20,662 nucleotides of DNA from an uncultured Ectothiorhodospiraceae bacterium (GCA_947259425.1 CAMYMO010000003.1:1-20662), one strand, 5' to 3'; positions 8,807-18,093 are shown, counted from the stretch's first letter. Notes: generated by a model not told the origin, from the letters alone. Numbers and translations are program-made.

Positions 8807-10279
8807 ATGAGTGAAGAACTACTAATAAATATTACTCCACAAGAAGCACGCATTGCCTACATTGAAAATGGTGTGTTGCAGGAAGTTCATATTGAACGGA
8901 CCAGCAAGCGAGGTATTGTTGGCAATGTGTATAAAGGCAAGGTCAGCCGTGTATTACCAGGCATGCAAGCTGCTTTTATTGATGCGGGTTTAGAACGTAC
9001 TGCTTTTTTACATGCTTCAGATATCGCGCAAGAGATTGATGAAGAAGATCCTAGCCCAAATCCTAAAACAGAAGGGCAGATCGTAGACCTGTTAACCGAG
9101 GGCCAGGAGGTGGTTGTCCAGGTTGTTAAAGATCCGATCGGCACTAAAGGCGCACGCTTAACCACTCAGATCTCGATACCATCACGCTTTTTGGTTTTTA
9201 TGCCTGGCGCTCAGCATATCGGCATTTCTCAAAAAATTGAAGATCCGGATGAACGACAACGACTAAAAGAGATTATCCAAAATCATGCTGAAGCGTATAA
9301 ACCTGGTGGGTATATCGTCAGGACTGTGGCCGAAGGTGTGAGCGAAGAGGCCTTGATTAAGGATATTTTATTTTTACAGAGGTTATGGACCGCGATTGAA
9401 GAAAAACAAAGTACGGAACCAACCGGTGGCTTATTACATGAGGATCTACCCTTGGTGATGCGAACCATGCGCGATTTGGGGGATACCGATTTAGAAAAGA
9501 TCAGGATCGACTCCAGAGAGACATCGGATAAGGTTAATAAGTTTGTCGATAAATTTATCCCGGAATTAACCAACCGAATCGAACACTATCCGGGTGAGCG
9601 CCCCATTTTTGATATTTATGGTGTCGAAGATGAAATTATCAAAGCTTTGCAACGTAAGGTTCAACTTAAGTCAGGCGGTTATCTGATCATCGATCAAACT
9701 GAAGCAATGACAACAATTGATGTCAATACCGGGGCATTTGTTGGTCACCGCAATCTTGAAGAAACGATCTTTAAAACCAACCTGGAAGCCACGCAGGCCA
9801 TCGTACGTCAATTACGCTTACGTAATCTGGGTGGGATCATTATTATCGATTTTATTGATATGACGGATCTGGAGCATCGGCGTCAGGTATTGCGCGCATT
9901 AGAGAAAAATTTGGATCGTGATCATGCCAAGACCTATATTAGTGAGGTATCGTCACTTGGTCTGGTTGAGATGACACGTAAAAGAACTCGCGAATCACTT
10001 GAGCATATACTGTGTGAGACTTGTCCAACCTGCAGTGGTCGTGGATCGTTGATGACTGCCGAAACCGTTTGTTTTGATATATTTAGAGAGATCCTGCGTG
10101 AGGCCCGACAGTTTGATGCGCAACAATTGCTGGTATTAGCTTCACAATCAGTTATCGATACGCTGGTTGATGAGGAGTCGACCAGTTTTGCCGAGCTCGA
10201 GGAATTTATTGGTAAACCGATCAAACTACAGGTTGAGGCCGAATATACACAGGAACAGTTTGACGTTGTCTTAATGTAA
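8807..10279 (+). CDS. rng: Ribonuclease G
   Basis: Endoribonuclease of the RNase E/G family that matures the 5' end of 16S rRNA and cuts AU-rich single-stranded RNA with a 5'-monophosphate preference. The 490 residues match RNase G (about 489) and lack the long C-terminal scaffold of RNase E. The S1 domain is near residues 35-120 (GNVYKGKVSRVLPGMQAAFIDAG). Metal-binding aspartates are Asp305 in TTIDVNTGAF and Asp348 in IIIDFIDM. The zinc-link cysteines are C406 and C409 in CPTCSGRG, needed for dimerisation in this family. The opening MSEELLINITPQEARIAY is canonical, confirming the ATG at 8807. It is part of the maf-rng-yhdP row, with 3- and 21-base gaps. Confidence 0.98.
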   Translation: MSEELLINITPQEARIAYIENGVLQEVHIERTSKRGIVGNVYKGKVSRVLPGMQAAFIDAGLERTAFLHASDIAQEIDEEDPSPNPKTEGQIVDLLTEGQEVVVQVVKDPIGTKGARLTTQISIPSRFLVFMPGAQHIGISQKIEDPDERQRLKEIIQNHAEAYKPGGYIVRTVAEGVSEEALIKDILFLQRLWTAIEEKQSTEPTGGLLHEDLPLVMRTMRDLGDTDLEKIRIDSRETSDKVNKFVDKFIPELTNRIEHYPGERPIFDIYGVEDEIIKALQRKVQLKSGGYLIIDQTEAMTTIDVNTGAFVGHRNLEETIFKTNLEATQAIVRQLRLRNLGGIIIIDFIDMTDLEHRRQVLRALEKNLDRDHAKTYISEVSSLGLVEMTRKRTRESLEHILCETCPTCSGRGSLMTAETVCFDIFREILREARQFDAQQLLVLASQSVIDTLVDEESTSFAELEEFIGKPIKLQVEAEYTQEQFDVVLM

Positions 10280-10300
10280 TTTGGTTTTTAAGAGTTAACT

Positions 10301-13117
10301 ATGAAATGGATTAAAACCACTTATCATTTGTGTTACCACACCTTTTGGTACACAGTAGTGGCCTTTATCCTGGTTGTTGCCATCGGTATTTCTATTATTC
10401 GTTTATATCTTCCAGATGTAAAAGAACACCGGGAAGCGATAGAAGAGTTTGCCAGTACTATCCTTGAGCAGGATGTATTGATCGAATCCATGGAAGCTAA
10501 ATTAAGTGGTTTTACGCCGACCATAATTTTTAATGATGTTTATTTGCTTGATGAGTCTGGAACGGAAACCATTGTTCATTTTGAACAGGCGCGGTTGACT
10601 ATCGATCTAATAAGAAGTCTCTATAATCTCAAGCTTGTACCGGAAAGCTTCACTGTAATCGGTGTCCAACTGGGTATCCATCGAAATGACAAAGGTAATT
10701 TTACCATTCAGGGACTGGATGTCGGTAAACTTGGCGATCAATTCTCGTCAGAAAAGAAAAGCGATGAGAATGAAGAATTGGCTCGGTGGTTTTTTGAAAG
10801 AAGTCGATTGTCGATAAAAAATAGTACGGTCGTATGGAATGATAACCAGAATGACAAACGTATTCAATTTGATAATGTAAACTTTCATTTGTTAAATGAT
10901 GATGAGCGTCACCAGGTTACGGCAACGGTAACATTACCATCAGATCTGGGTAAGGAATTAGAAGTTGCCTTTGATTTTACAGGAAATATTTTAAACCCGA
11001 GCGAATGGAGTGGCGATGTCTATACGAAAGCGGATGATCTGAATCTGGCGAATTGGGGGGTTAAACCCAGTTTTAAGCACATCCGACTTGAGCAAGGTTC
11101 ACTAGGTTTATCATTATGGGGTAAATGGGAAAAGGGCAATATAAAATCATTTAGCGCTGAGATAAAAACTGAAGACGTCACGTTAAATCTAGGAGATAAG
11201 CAGGAAGATTTCCAGTTAGGCCTTATGCAGGGATTTGTTGATTGGCAGCGCTTAGATGCAGGTTGGAAACTTAATATCAATAATTTCGAGTACCTGGCAA
11301 CGAACAATTTATGGCCCGAATCGAATTTGCTGGTTAACTATAATAACAAAAAACAAGAGATATCTGCATACGCGAGTTTTCTGAAAATTGAAGATATTAA
11401 AGAAGTTTTACTCAAAGGTAAGGTCTTGGATGATACTTTTCATACCACACTGGAACGTCTCAATCCGAGTGGAACATTAACAGATTTACATGCTGTCTAT
11501 TCATTAGCACCAGAGTCGGAAAAGTATTATCTGGCAAGCCAGTTTAATTCGATAACGATCAAGGAATGGCAAAAATATCCGGGGATAAACGATTTTTCTG
11601 GTCGACTCGCATTAAACGAATCGGACGGTATGCTGTCGTTAAAAAGTCGCAATACCAGCATTAATTTACCAAATTTATTTCGAAAGCCAATCAAAACAAA
11701 TTCTGCGGATGGTGAGATTAATTGGTATAGAGAAAATGATAGCTGGCATGTTCGAGCAAATGAATTGCTACTTGATTCAGATGACATCTCAGCTGACCTC
11801 GGTTTTTACGCTATGGTTCCCATCGTCAAAGGTTCCCCCTATCTTGATCTTCAAGTCAGCTTTAAAAATGGTAAGGCAGTCAATACTAAAAATTACCTAC
11901 CGGTTAGTATTATGAGTGACAATCTGGTTAGTTGGTTAGATAGTGCGTTTCAATCAGGACGGATAACTGAGGGGGGTGTTATTTATAATGGCCGATTAAA
12001 TAAATTTCCATATCGGGATGGCTCAGGCACTTTACTCGCAGATTTTAACGTCCAGGATGTTGAACTGGATTACCAAACGGGATGGCCTAAGCTTGATGTG
12101 AACGATGCTGATATTACCGTTTCAAGCCTGGGTATTAGTGCTCATTCAAATGATACGACACTATATAATAGTAAATTAAATAATATCAAAGTATCAATAC
12201 ATGACTTTAGACTACCGCTGCTAAAAGTAGCGGGGCGTTTTAAGGGTAATACAACTGATTTAGCGGATTTCCTGGTAAAAAGCCCGGTGTCACCGGGGGC
12301 GGCGACCATCGTCAAACAAAGCAAGATTACTGGCAAGAGTACCGGAGTGGGGCATTTCCAGTTACCCCTATCAAAGGCATCACGTTCAGGCTTTGCTATG
12401 CATTACCAAGGAAAAGTTCATATAAAAGAAAACACGATTGATAGCTGGGATGGCAAACTGGTTGCAGAGAATATAGCGGCCGATATTCGCTTTAGCCCCA
12501 AGGGCGTTTTTTCGGATAATCTTGAATTCCTGCTAAACGGTGGAAAAACGAAAGCTAAACTTTATACCCAGACCATTGCTAAAAAACAGAAAATGAAAAT
12601 TACTATGCAGGGTGAGATGCTTGCTGATCAGATAAAGCAACACCTTAGTGCGCCGATGTTTCGACATTTATCCGGGAAAACGCATTGGCAAGGGGTACTG
12701 GATATTGGTACTCAAAATGAACCTGGTTTTTTTCAATACATCTCTAATCTCCAGGGCGTGATTTCAAGGCTTCCTGATCCTTTAAATAAAAAAGCAGAAG
12801 ACGCCAGCTCATTAGATATTAAGGTGAAGTTTCCAACGGAAGGAAAACTACCGGTTAAGATTAATTATGCTGGAAAATTAGCGAGCGCACTGGTGTTTAA
12901 TCTGGATACATTGGAAACTAAACCGCTGGATCGCGGTGAAATCGTATTTTTTGATCAAACGCAAACCAACAAAACTAGCTTACCTGTTGCTGTTTTACCG
13001 ATTAAGAAAGAATTAAGTCTTCGAGGGCATTTGGCTAAATTTAACATTGATGACTGGCTCGACCTGGCAATCGAAAATACTAAAGCCGATGATGTTGGTA
13101 TGGCGGATTCTAGTTAA
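10301..13117 (+). CDS. yhdP: YhdP, AsmA-like envelope protein: N-terminal 938 residues, cut by a frameshift
   Basis: YhdP is a large AsmA-like protein anchored in the inner membrane and reaching across the periplasm; in E. coli it shares phospholipid transport to the outer membrane with TamB and YdbH. This part has one N-terminal membrane helix (about residues 14-35) and then a long beta-rich periplasmic region with typical phrases such as SILMEAKL-like repeats, DLHAVYSLAP, FKGNTTDLADFL and HLSGKTHWQGVLDI. It ends in GMADSS at a TAA (13115-13117), well short of the roughly 1,270 residues of the E. coli protein. The missing C-terminal domain continues in the +1 frame. The ATG at 10301 has AAGAG about 6 bases upstream. 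Either a real recent mutation or a sequencing or assembly error is possible; the codons on both sides look undecayed. Confidence 0.9.
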   Translation: MKWIKTTYHLCYHTFWYTVVAFILVVAIGISIIRLYLPDVKEHREAIEEFASTILEQDVLIESMEAKLSGFTPTIIFNDVYLLDESGTETIVHFEQARLTIDLIRSLYNLKLVPESFTVIGVQLGIHRNDKGNFTIQGLDVGKLGDQFSSEKKSDENEELARWFFERSRLSIKNSTVVWNDNQNDKRIQFDNVNFHLLNDDERHQVTATVTLPSDLGKELEVAFDFTGNILNPSEWSGDVYTKADDLNLANWGVKPSFKHIRLEQGSLGLSLWGKWEKGNIKSFSAEIKTEDVTLNLGDKQEDFQLGLMQGFVDWQRLDAGWKLNINNFEYLATNNLWPESNLLVNYNNKKQEISAYASFLKIEDIKEVLLKGKVLDDTFHTTLERLNPSGTLTDLHAVYSLAPESEKYYLASQFNSITIKEWQKYPGINDFSGRLALNESDGMLSLKSRNTSINLPNLFRKPIKTNSADGEINWYRENDSWHVRANELLLDSDDISADLGFYAMVPIVKGSPYLDLQVSFKNGKAVNTKNYLPVSIMSDNLVSWLDSAFQSGRITEGGVIYNGRLNKFPYRDGSGTLLADFNVQDVELDYQTGWPKLDVNDADITVSSLGISAHSNDTTLYNSKLNNIKVSIHDFRLPLLKVAGRFKGNTTDLADFLVKSPVSPGAATIVKQSKITGKSTGVGHFQLPLSKASRSGFAMHYQGKVHIKENTIDSWDGKLVAENIAADIRFSPKGVFSDNLEFLLNGGKTKAKLYTQTIAKKQKMKITMQGEMLADQIKQHLSAPMFRHLSGKTHWQGVLDIGTQNEPGFFQYISNLQGVISRLPDPLNKKAEDASSLDIKVKFPTEGKLPVKINYAGKLASALVFNLDTLETKPLDRGEIVFFDQTQTNKTSLPVAVLPIKKELSLRGHLAKFNIDDWLDLAIENTKADDVGMADSS

Positions 13118-13133
13118 TATTGAACATTTGAAA

Positions 13134-14039
13134 ATGGTGACCAATTCAGTCGAGGGCGAAGAAGACAAATTTAGACCCGCGAAAGATCCACGAAGAATCT
13201 CCTTGTTTGAAATTGATATCAGGTCATTTCAATATGATGATAAAAATTATGGGCACATTCGCTCAAAAGTGGAACGACATCCCGATGGCCTGCGATTTAA
13301 TGAGTTCTACATCGATGCACCTTATATGCATGTTGAAGGTGAAGGAAGTTGGTTTGTTAGAAAAGGGCGGCAACAAACGAATTTTGTTGTAGTGGTAACG
13401 GCCAAAGACATTGGACGAGCACTGACTGAACTCGGATTTTCTGCGACGATCAACAAAGGAAACACCAAGGCCGTTATTCAGGCACATTGGTTTGATGCCC
13501 CTAATCGATTTAAGATTGAAAAACTGAATGCTAATGTTGGCGTCGTTATTGAGGATGGTATTATTCGTGACGTCAAGCCAGGCGCAGGCAGATTATTGGG
13601 TTTGTTTAGCGTAGCCGAACTACCCAGGCGTTTGTTGCTCGATTTTGGCGAGCTAAAAGAAGGCCTGGCTTTTCAGCAAATAGTCGCGCAAATTGAGATT
13701 AAGGATGGTGAAGCCTTTTCTGATAATGTGACTATAATCAGCCCCATTGCTTTTATAACTATTAAAGGACGTACTGGACTCGCGGCTGAAGATTTTGACC
13801 AAATTATTCGTGTCAGCCCGAGCGTTTCAAACACCATCCCCGTAATCTCCTGGTTGGCCTGGGGAGGGCAGATCGGTGCATTGGTATTTTTACTTGAAAC
13901 TTTGGTCGGCGATGAAATGAATAATTCAATTTCGACCGAATATAAAATGACCGGTTCCTGGGATGATCCCGTTGTGACAAAATTGAAATCGACTATCCCT
14001 GAAGAAAATCAAGACGATGAAGATGAAGAAGGGCTATAA
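13134..14039 (+). CDS. yhdP: YhdP C-terminal domain (AsmA-like), continuation in +1 frame
   Basis: This is the C-terminal part of the same protein. It holds the AsmA-like ending GRLLGLFSVAELPRRLLLDF followed by EGLAFQQIVAQIEIKDGEAF, then SPSVSNTIPVISWLAWGG and, near the end, TGSWDDPVVTKL, the usual last motif of YhdP-type proteins. Joined to the upstream part it gives about 1,240 residues, close to the full-length family. The frame is open from 13017, overlapping the upstream part by about 100 bases, so the shift lies in 13017-13117. If translated alone it could start at the ATG at 13134 (or TTG/ATG at 13047/13050), but none has a Shine-Dalgarno and the product would have no signal peptide or membrane anchor, so it would not reach the periplasm. 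An obvious programmed +1 slippery site was not seen. Confidence 0.85.
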   Translation: MVTNSVEGEEDKFRPAKDPRRISLFEIDIRSFQYDDKNYGHIRSKVERHPDGLRFNEFYIDAPYMHVEGEGSWFVRKGRQQTNFVVVVTAKDIGRALTELGFSATINKGNTKAVIQAHWFDAPNRFKIEKLNANVGVVIEDGIIRDVKPGAGRLLGLFSVAELPRRLLLDFGELKEGLAFQQIVAQIEIKDGEAFSDNVTIISPIAFITIKGRTGLAAEDFDQIIRVSPSVSNTIPVISWLAWGGQIGALVFLLETLVGDEMNNSISTEYKMTGSWDDPVVTKLKSTIPEENQDDEDEEGL

Positions 14040-14048
14040 TCATCGCCT

Positions 14049-14405
14049 ATGTTTAAAATAATCCATAATCTTTTGTTTTTCGCGGTCCTGGTTCTTTATC
14101 CGAATACTGCCGTGTTTGCCCAGGAGAATCCCCATCTATTAACCAGTGAGCAATGGAATATTCCCCGCGAGGCGGCTTCAGTCATTGCTATGCCTGCCAT
14201 TCGCTCAGCGATGCATGAATTCCAATCGAACAAAAACAATAAAATTTTGGTTAAATATCCTGGTGGTGACGTGGGCACTTTATGGGCGCATGAATTGAGA
14301 AGCTGGCTCATTTCCCTTGGGCTCAGTGAAAAATTTATCGAGCTCGTCCCAGGCTCTGCTAATCCCAACCAACTTGAAATTGTTGTATTAAAATCAGCAT
14401 TTTAA
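14049..14405 (+). CDS. Small exported protein of unknown function
   Basis: Not recognised. It has 118 residues with a clear signal peptide (about residues 1-24, hydrophobic core LLFFAVLVLY, cleavage likely after AVFA), so it is probably periplasmic; there is no lipobox cysteine. After a short helix-prone stretch (about 40-60) comes a compact beta-alpha-beta-like segment: KILVKYPGGD (66-75), an amphipathic helix LWAHELRSWLISLGL (78-92), then FIELVPGS and LEIVVLK. The rhythm, a strand, a helix containing WAxELxxWL, LG, then a strand ending PGS, loosely recalls the second half of OmpA-C-like peptidoglycan-binding domains, but the key OmpA residues are not evident, so this is only a hint. It starts 9 bases after yhdP and lies 44 bases before nit, on the same strand, which ties it to the envelope-related yhdP context. 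Confidence 0.8.
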   Translation: MFKIIHNLLFFAVLVLYPNTAVFAQENPHLLTSEQWNIPREAASVIAMPAIRSAMHEFQSNKNNKILVKYPGGDVGTLWAHELRSWLISLGLSEKFIELVPGSANPNQLEIVVLKSAF

Positions 14406-14449
14406 AGCCAATCACTCTTGATCTCATTCAATAAAGTACTATCAAAGTT

Positions 14450-15286
14450 ATGATGAATCGCATTGCCGCAATCCAAATGGCCTCTGGCTCAAACGTGCAG
14501 GGTAACCTTACCGAAGCGGGCCGCCTTATCGATGCGGCTGTCGCTGAGGGTGCAAAACTTATTGTACTACCAGAGAATTTCGCCCATATGGGTATGGAGG
14601 AAGAGGATAAACTGGGTCTTGCTGAAACGATAGGCGAGGGTCCAATACAGGAATATCTATCCGAGCAGGCTAAAAACAATCATATTTGGTTAATCTCGGG
14701 TACGATACCGATTAAAACCGATGATCAATCTCGTGTTTTCGCCTCGTGCCTGGTTTATAACGATACTGGTGATTTAGTCACTCGCTACGATAAATATCAC
14801 TTATTTGATGTCCAATTGACGGCAACCCAGGAAAACTATTTTGAGTCAGAGACCATTAAAGCGGGAGATGAACTGGTCTGGTTCGAGTCTCCGTTTGGTC
14901 GGATTGGCCTGGCGATTTGTTACGATGTTCGATTTCCGGAATTATTTCGTCAATTAATGGAGCATGATATCGATATCTTTGTGGTTCCTTCTGCCTTTAC
15001 CGCGTCTACTGGTGCCGCGCACTGGGAATCACTTATAAGATCAAGGGCTATTGAAAACCTAAGTTATGTTGTTGCCGCCAACCAGGGTGGTTATCATGTC
15101 AATGGTCGAGAAACACACGGTGACAGTATGATCGTGGATCCATGGGGTAATATTATGGATCGCTTACTGCGTGGGTCAGGCTTCGTGCTCGCCGATATTG
15201 ATCTGAAGCAGATTCAATTAATCCGGGCGAATTTTCCGGCCTTAAAACACCGGCGTATAAATATTGGAAATAAAAATGACGGATAA
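14450..15286 (+). CDS. Carbon-nitrogen hydrolase, Nit1/YbeM-like (probable deaminated-glutathione amidase)
   Basis: Nitrilase-superfamily cytoplasmic amidase. The 278-residue single domain carries the Glu-Lys-Cys triad: Glu42 in LPENFAHMG, Lys115 in YDKYHLFD and Cys157 in LAICYDVRFPELFR. The CYDVRFPEL context and NFAHMG are those of the Nit1/NitFhit and YbeM group, whose known members hydrolyse deaminated glutathione, a metabolite-repair role. That substrate is inferred from family. Two successive ATGs (14450, 14453) are possible starts. The 3' end overlaps tldD by 11 bases, and the yhdP-nit-tldD-pmbA order is a familiar gammaproteobacterial one, so it is almost certainly co-transcribed with the protease genes. 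Confidence 0.92.
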   Translation: MMNRIAAIQMASGSNVQGNLTEAGRLIDAAVAEGAKLIVLPENFAHMGMEEEDKLGLAETIGEGPIQEYLSEQAKNNHIWLISGTIPIKTDDQSRVFASCLVYNDTGDLVTRYDKYHLFDVQLTATQENYFESETIKAGDELVWFESPFGRIGLAICYDVRFPELFRQLMEHDIDIFVVPSAFTASTGAAHWESLIRSRAIENLSYVVAANQGGYHVNGRETHGDSMIVDPWGNIMDRLLRGSGFVLADIDLKQIQLIRANFPALKHRRINIGNKNDG

Positions 15287-16721
15287 AAACTTACTCATCG
15301 CAAAACAAAACTTATTGCAACCTGCCGAAATTGATGAGGCCGTTCTCGAAAAAGTAATCGGTAGCATGATGGGGCATGCAGTAGATTATGCTGATATCTA
15401 TATGCAAACCAGTCGCCATGAATCCTGGGTACTGGAAGATGGTATCGTCAAAGAAGGTCAATATAATATTGAACAAGGTGTCGGGGTACGGGCTATTAGC
15501 GGTGAGAAGACGGGTTTTGCTTATTCTGATGATATCGTCTTACCCGCGTTAACCTCGGCAGCGGATGCGGCGCGAACCATTGCCCGTCAAGGTCAAAGCG
15601 GTGGTATGAGTGCCTGGCAATCTTCTGCCATCACTCCTTTATATACCGAGGATGATCCACTTGCGGTGTTAAGTGCCGAACAAAAAATAGAATTACTACG
15701 TGCAGTGGATAAAGAGGCAAGAAATCTCGACCCGTGTGTCCAACAAGTTATCGCCTCTATATCAGGAGTGCATGAGATCGTTTTGGTTGCGGCCAATGAT
15801 GGCACCTTAAGTGCGGATGTTCGTCCTCTTGTGCGCATGAATGTGAGCGTAATTGTCGAACGTAATGGACGGCGCGAACAGGGCAGTTCGGGTGGTGGTG
15901 GTCGATTGACGTATGACTACTTTATGGAAAAAGATCGTGCCTTAGAATATGCACGTGAGGCAGTTCGACAAGCTATCGTAAACCTGGATGCGAAAGATAC
16001 TCCCGCCGGTACCATGCCGGTGGTGTTAGGCCCAGGTTGGCCTGGCGTGTTATTACACGAAGCGGTGGGTCATGGACTGGAAGGTGACTTTAATCGTAAG
16101 GGCAGTTCGGTTTTTTCAGGACGCATCGGCGAGCAGGTTGCCTCAAAATATTGTACCGTGATCGACGACGGTTCTATTCAATCTCGACGGGGTTCTTTAA
16201 GCGTTGACGACGAGGGTACTCAAACCCAACAAAACGTATTGATTGAAAACGGTATCTTAAAAAGTTATATGCAAGATAAACAGAATGCACGACTGATGAA
16301 GGTAGCAGCGACCGGTAATGGTCGCCGTGAATCATATGCTCATCTTCCCATGCCGAGAATGACAAATACGTATATGGCGAATGGCGATCATGATCCGCAA
16401 GAGATCATTGCCTCGGTGGATAAAGGTCTATATGCGGTCAATTTCGGTGGAGGGCAGGTTGATATTACCTCGGGTAAATTTGTTTTTTCTACCAGTGAAG
16501 CTTACATGATAGAGAAAGGTAAAATCACCTATCCCGTTAAAGGGGCAACCCTAATTGGTAATGGTCCGGAGGCGATGAATCTCATCAGTATGGTTGGTAA
16601 TGATATGGCGCTGGATACCGGTGTCGGCGTATGTGGTAAAGAAGGTCAAAGTGTCCCGGTTGGTGTAGGGCAACCTACCTTACTTGTCGACAAACTGACC
16701 GTAGGTGGTACCAGCGCATGA
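15276..16721 (+). CDS. tldD: Metalloprotease TldD
   Basis: Catalytic subunit of the TldD/TldE heterodimeric zinc protease, which degrades unfolded or modified peptides and in E. coli matures microcin B17 and processes the CcdA antitoxin. The ATG at 15276 is preferred to an in-frame TTG at 15264 because GGA lies 7 bases upstream and it gives 481 residues, the exact E. coli length. The zinc motif HEAVGH is at residues 261-266, within LLHEAVGHGLEGD. Other conserved parts are SGEKTGFAYSDD (about 73-84), the Gly-rich SSGGGGRLTYDY and the C-terminal MVGNDMALDTGVGVCGKEGQSVPVG. It overlaps nit by 11 bases and pmbA by 4 (ATGA), pointing to coupled synthesis of the two subunits. Confidence 0.98.
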   Translation: MTDKNLLIAKQNLLQPAEIDEAVLEKVIGSMMGHAVDYADIYMQTSRHESWVLEDGIVKEGQYNIEQGVGVRAISGEKTGFAYSDDIVLPALTSAADAARTIARQGQSGGMSAWQSSAITPLYTEDDPLAVLSAEQKIELLRAVDKEARNLDPCVQQVIASISGVHEIVLVAANDGTLSADVRPLVRMNVSVIVERNGRREQGSSGGGGRLTYDYFMEKDRALEYAREAVRQAIVNLDAKDTPAGTMPVVLGPGWPGVLLHEAVGHGLEGDFNRKGSSVFSGRIGEQVASKYCTVIDDGSIQSRRGSLSVDDEGTQTQQNVLIENGILKSYMQDKQNARLMKVAATGNGRRESYAHLPMPRMTNTYMANGDHDPQEIIASVDKGLYAVNFGGGQVDITSGKFVFSTSEAYMIEKGKITYPVKGATLIGNGPEAMNLISMVGNDMALDTGVGVCGKEGQSVPVGVGQPTLLVDKLTVGGTSA

Positions 16722-18082
16722 GTCAGTCAATCGAGAAACGTGCAAATAGTGATGCCGAGTTATTTGATACGGTAAGCCTGAAAGAGACAGTAGAATTCAT
16801 GTTGCAACAGGCCAAATCACGAGGCGCCAGTGCAACCGAGGCAGGATTAAGCGTTGAAACCGGGTTGTCTGTTACGGTCAGAATGGGTGAGGTTGAAACG
16901 ATCGAATATAATCGTGATCGTAGTTTTGGTCTAACCGTTTATTTTGGTCAACGTAAAGGTTCTGCCAGCACTACCGATTTTTCTCAACAGGCGGTGATCG
17001 ATACGGTGAAAGCTGCATGTGACATCGCGCGTTATACTGAAGAAGATCAATATGCCGGTATCGCCGAAAAAGAAACGCTGGCCTATGGCTACCCTGACCT
17101 GGATTTAAATCATCCCTGGGACATCACGGCCGAACAGGCGGTTGAAATGGCGACTCAATGTGAAGCCACATCCTTGAATTATGATAAACGTATCACTAAT
17201 TCGGAAGGTGCCTATATCACTGCACACCAGGCTTACCGCATTTATGCAAATAGCCATGGATTTGTCGGAGACTATGCCTCAACGCGCCATAGCAATGGTT
17301 GTGCGGTGATCGCCTCTGAGGGTGAAGGCATGGAACGAGATTATTGGTATAGCATAAACCGTAATGCCAACCAGCTTGATGATCTGGATTACGTTGGTGA
17401 AATGGCGGCTCAGCGGGCCTTAAAACGTTTGAATGCCCGGCAGGTTAAGACCCAGAAAGTCCCCGTTGTTTTTCATGCCGAGGTCGCGCGAGGTTTACTT
17501 GGGCATTTGGTTCGCGCGTTGGGCGGCGGTGCACAATATCGGCGTGCTTCGTTCCTGGTCGATAAATTAGCTAGCCAAATCTTTCCTGAACGGATTCACA
17601 TCGATGAACGTCCACACTTAAAACAAGCGATCGGCAGCGCACCGTTTGATGGCGAAGGGGTGAAGAATTCGGCCCATGATCTTGTTAAAGATGGTGTCAT
17701 TCAAAGTTATGTTCTGGATTCCTATGCAGCCCGAAGACTTAACACCAAAACCACCGGTAACTCAGGGGGAATGCATAATCTGTTCATCAATTCCGATGAT
17801 TATGATTTGGATGGTTTGTTAAAAGAAATGGGCACTGGAATTCTGGTGACCGAAGTTATGGGGCAAGGTGTAAATATCGTTAGCGGAGATTACTCGCGCG
17901 GTGGTACCGGTTTTTGGGTTGAGAACGGCGAGATACAGTATCCGATTGAGGAGTTCACATTAGCCAGCAACCTGACCGATATGTACCAAAGGTTGTCGTT
18001 AGTCGGTAATGATATCGACACTCGAAGCAGCCTGTGTACAGGTTCCTGGTTGGTTGATGAAATGACGATTGCTGGGACCTGA
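16718..18082 (+). CDS. pmbA: TldE/PmbA, partner subunit of the TldD protease
   Basis: Non-catalytic-motif partner that forms the heterodimer with TldD and encloses the peptide channel. The 454 residues (E. coli PmbA 450) show the family's GLSVTVRMGEVETIEYNRDR (about 49-68), the Gly-rich SSLSV-like central sheet region, RGLLGHLVRALGGGAQYRRASFL (where TldD has HExxxH; PmbA lacks it, as here), TTGNSGGMHNLFI and the C-terminal LSLVGNDIDTRSSLCTGSWLVDEMTIAG. It starts in the ATGA overlap with tldD. It is the last gene of the plus-strand housekeeping run; the usual downstream neighbour in relatives (yjgA/darP) is on neither strand here, and the sequence becomes AT-rich and accessory after the stop. 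Confidence 0.97.
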   Translation: MSQSIEKRANSDAELFDTVSLKETVEFMLQQAKSRGASATEAGLSVETGLSVTVRMGEVETIEYNRDRSFGLTVYFGQRKGSASTTDFSQQAVIDTVKAACDIARYTEEDQYAGIAEKETLAYGYPDLDLNHPWDITAEQAVEMATQCEATSLNYDKRITNSEGAYITAHQAYRIYANSHGFVGDYASTRHSNGCAVIASEGEGMERDYWYSINRNANQLDDLDYVGEMAAQRALKRLNARQVKTQKVPVVFHAEVARGLLGHLVRALGGGAQYRRASFLVDKLASQIFPERIHIDERPHLKQAIGSAPFDGEGVKNSAHDLVKDGVIQSYVLDSYAARRLNTKTTGNSGGMHNLFINSDDYDLDGLLKEMGTGILVTEVMGQGVNIVSGDYSRGGTGFWVENGEIQYPIEEFTLASNLTDMYQRLSLVGNDIDTRSSLCTGSWLVDEMTIAGT

Positions 18083-18093
18083 ATGAGATTCGG

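Noticed and set aside
13047..13117. Programmed +1 frameshift in yhdP
   Set aside because: No known-type slippery site (for example a CTT-TGA context) or stimulatory hairpin was evident in the overlap, so a plain indel or error is simpler.
15264..15276. TTG at 15264 as tldD start
   Set aside because: ATG at 15276 has a spaced GGA and gives exactly the usual 481 residues.
15276..18082. TldD/TldE as part of a peptide-antibiotic (RiPP) cluster
   Set aside because: No precursor peptide or modifying-enzyme gene is nearby; the yhdP-nit-tldD-pmbA context is the ordinary housekeeping one.
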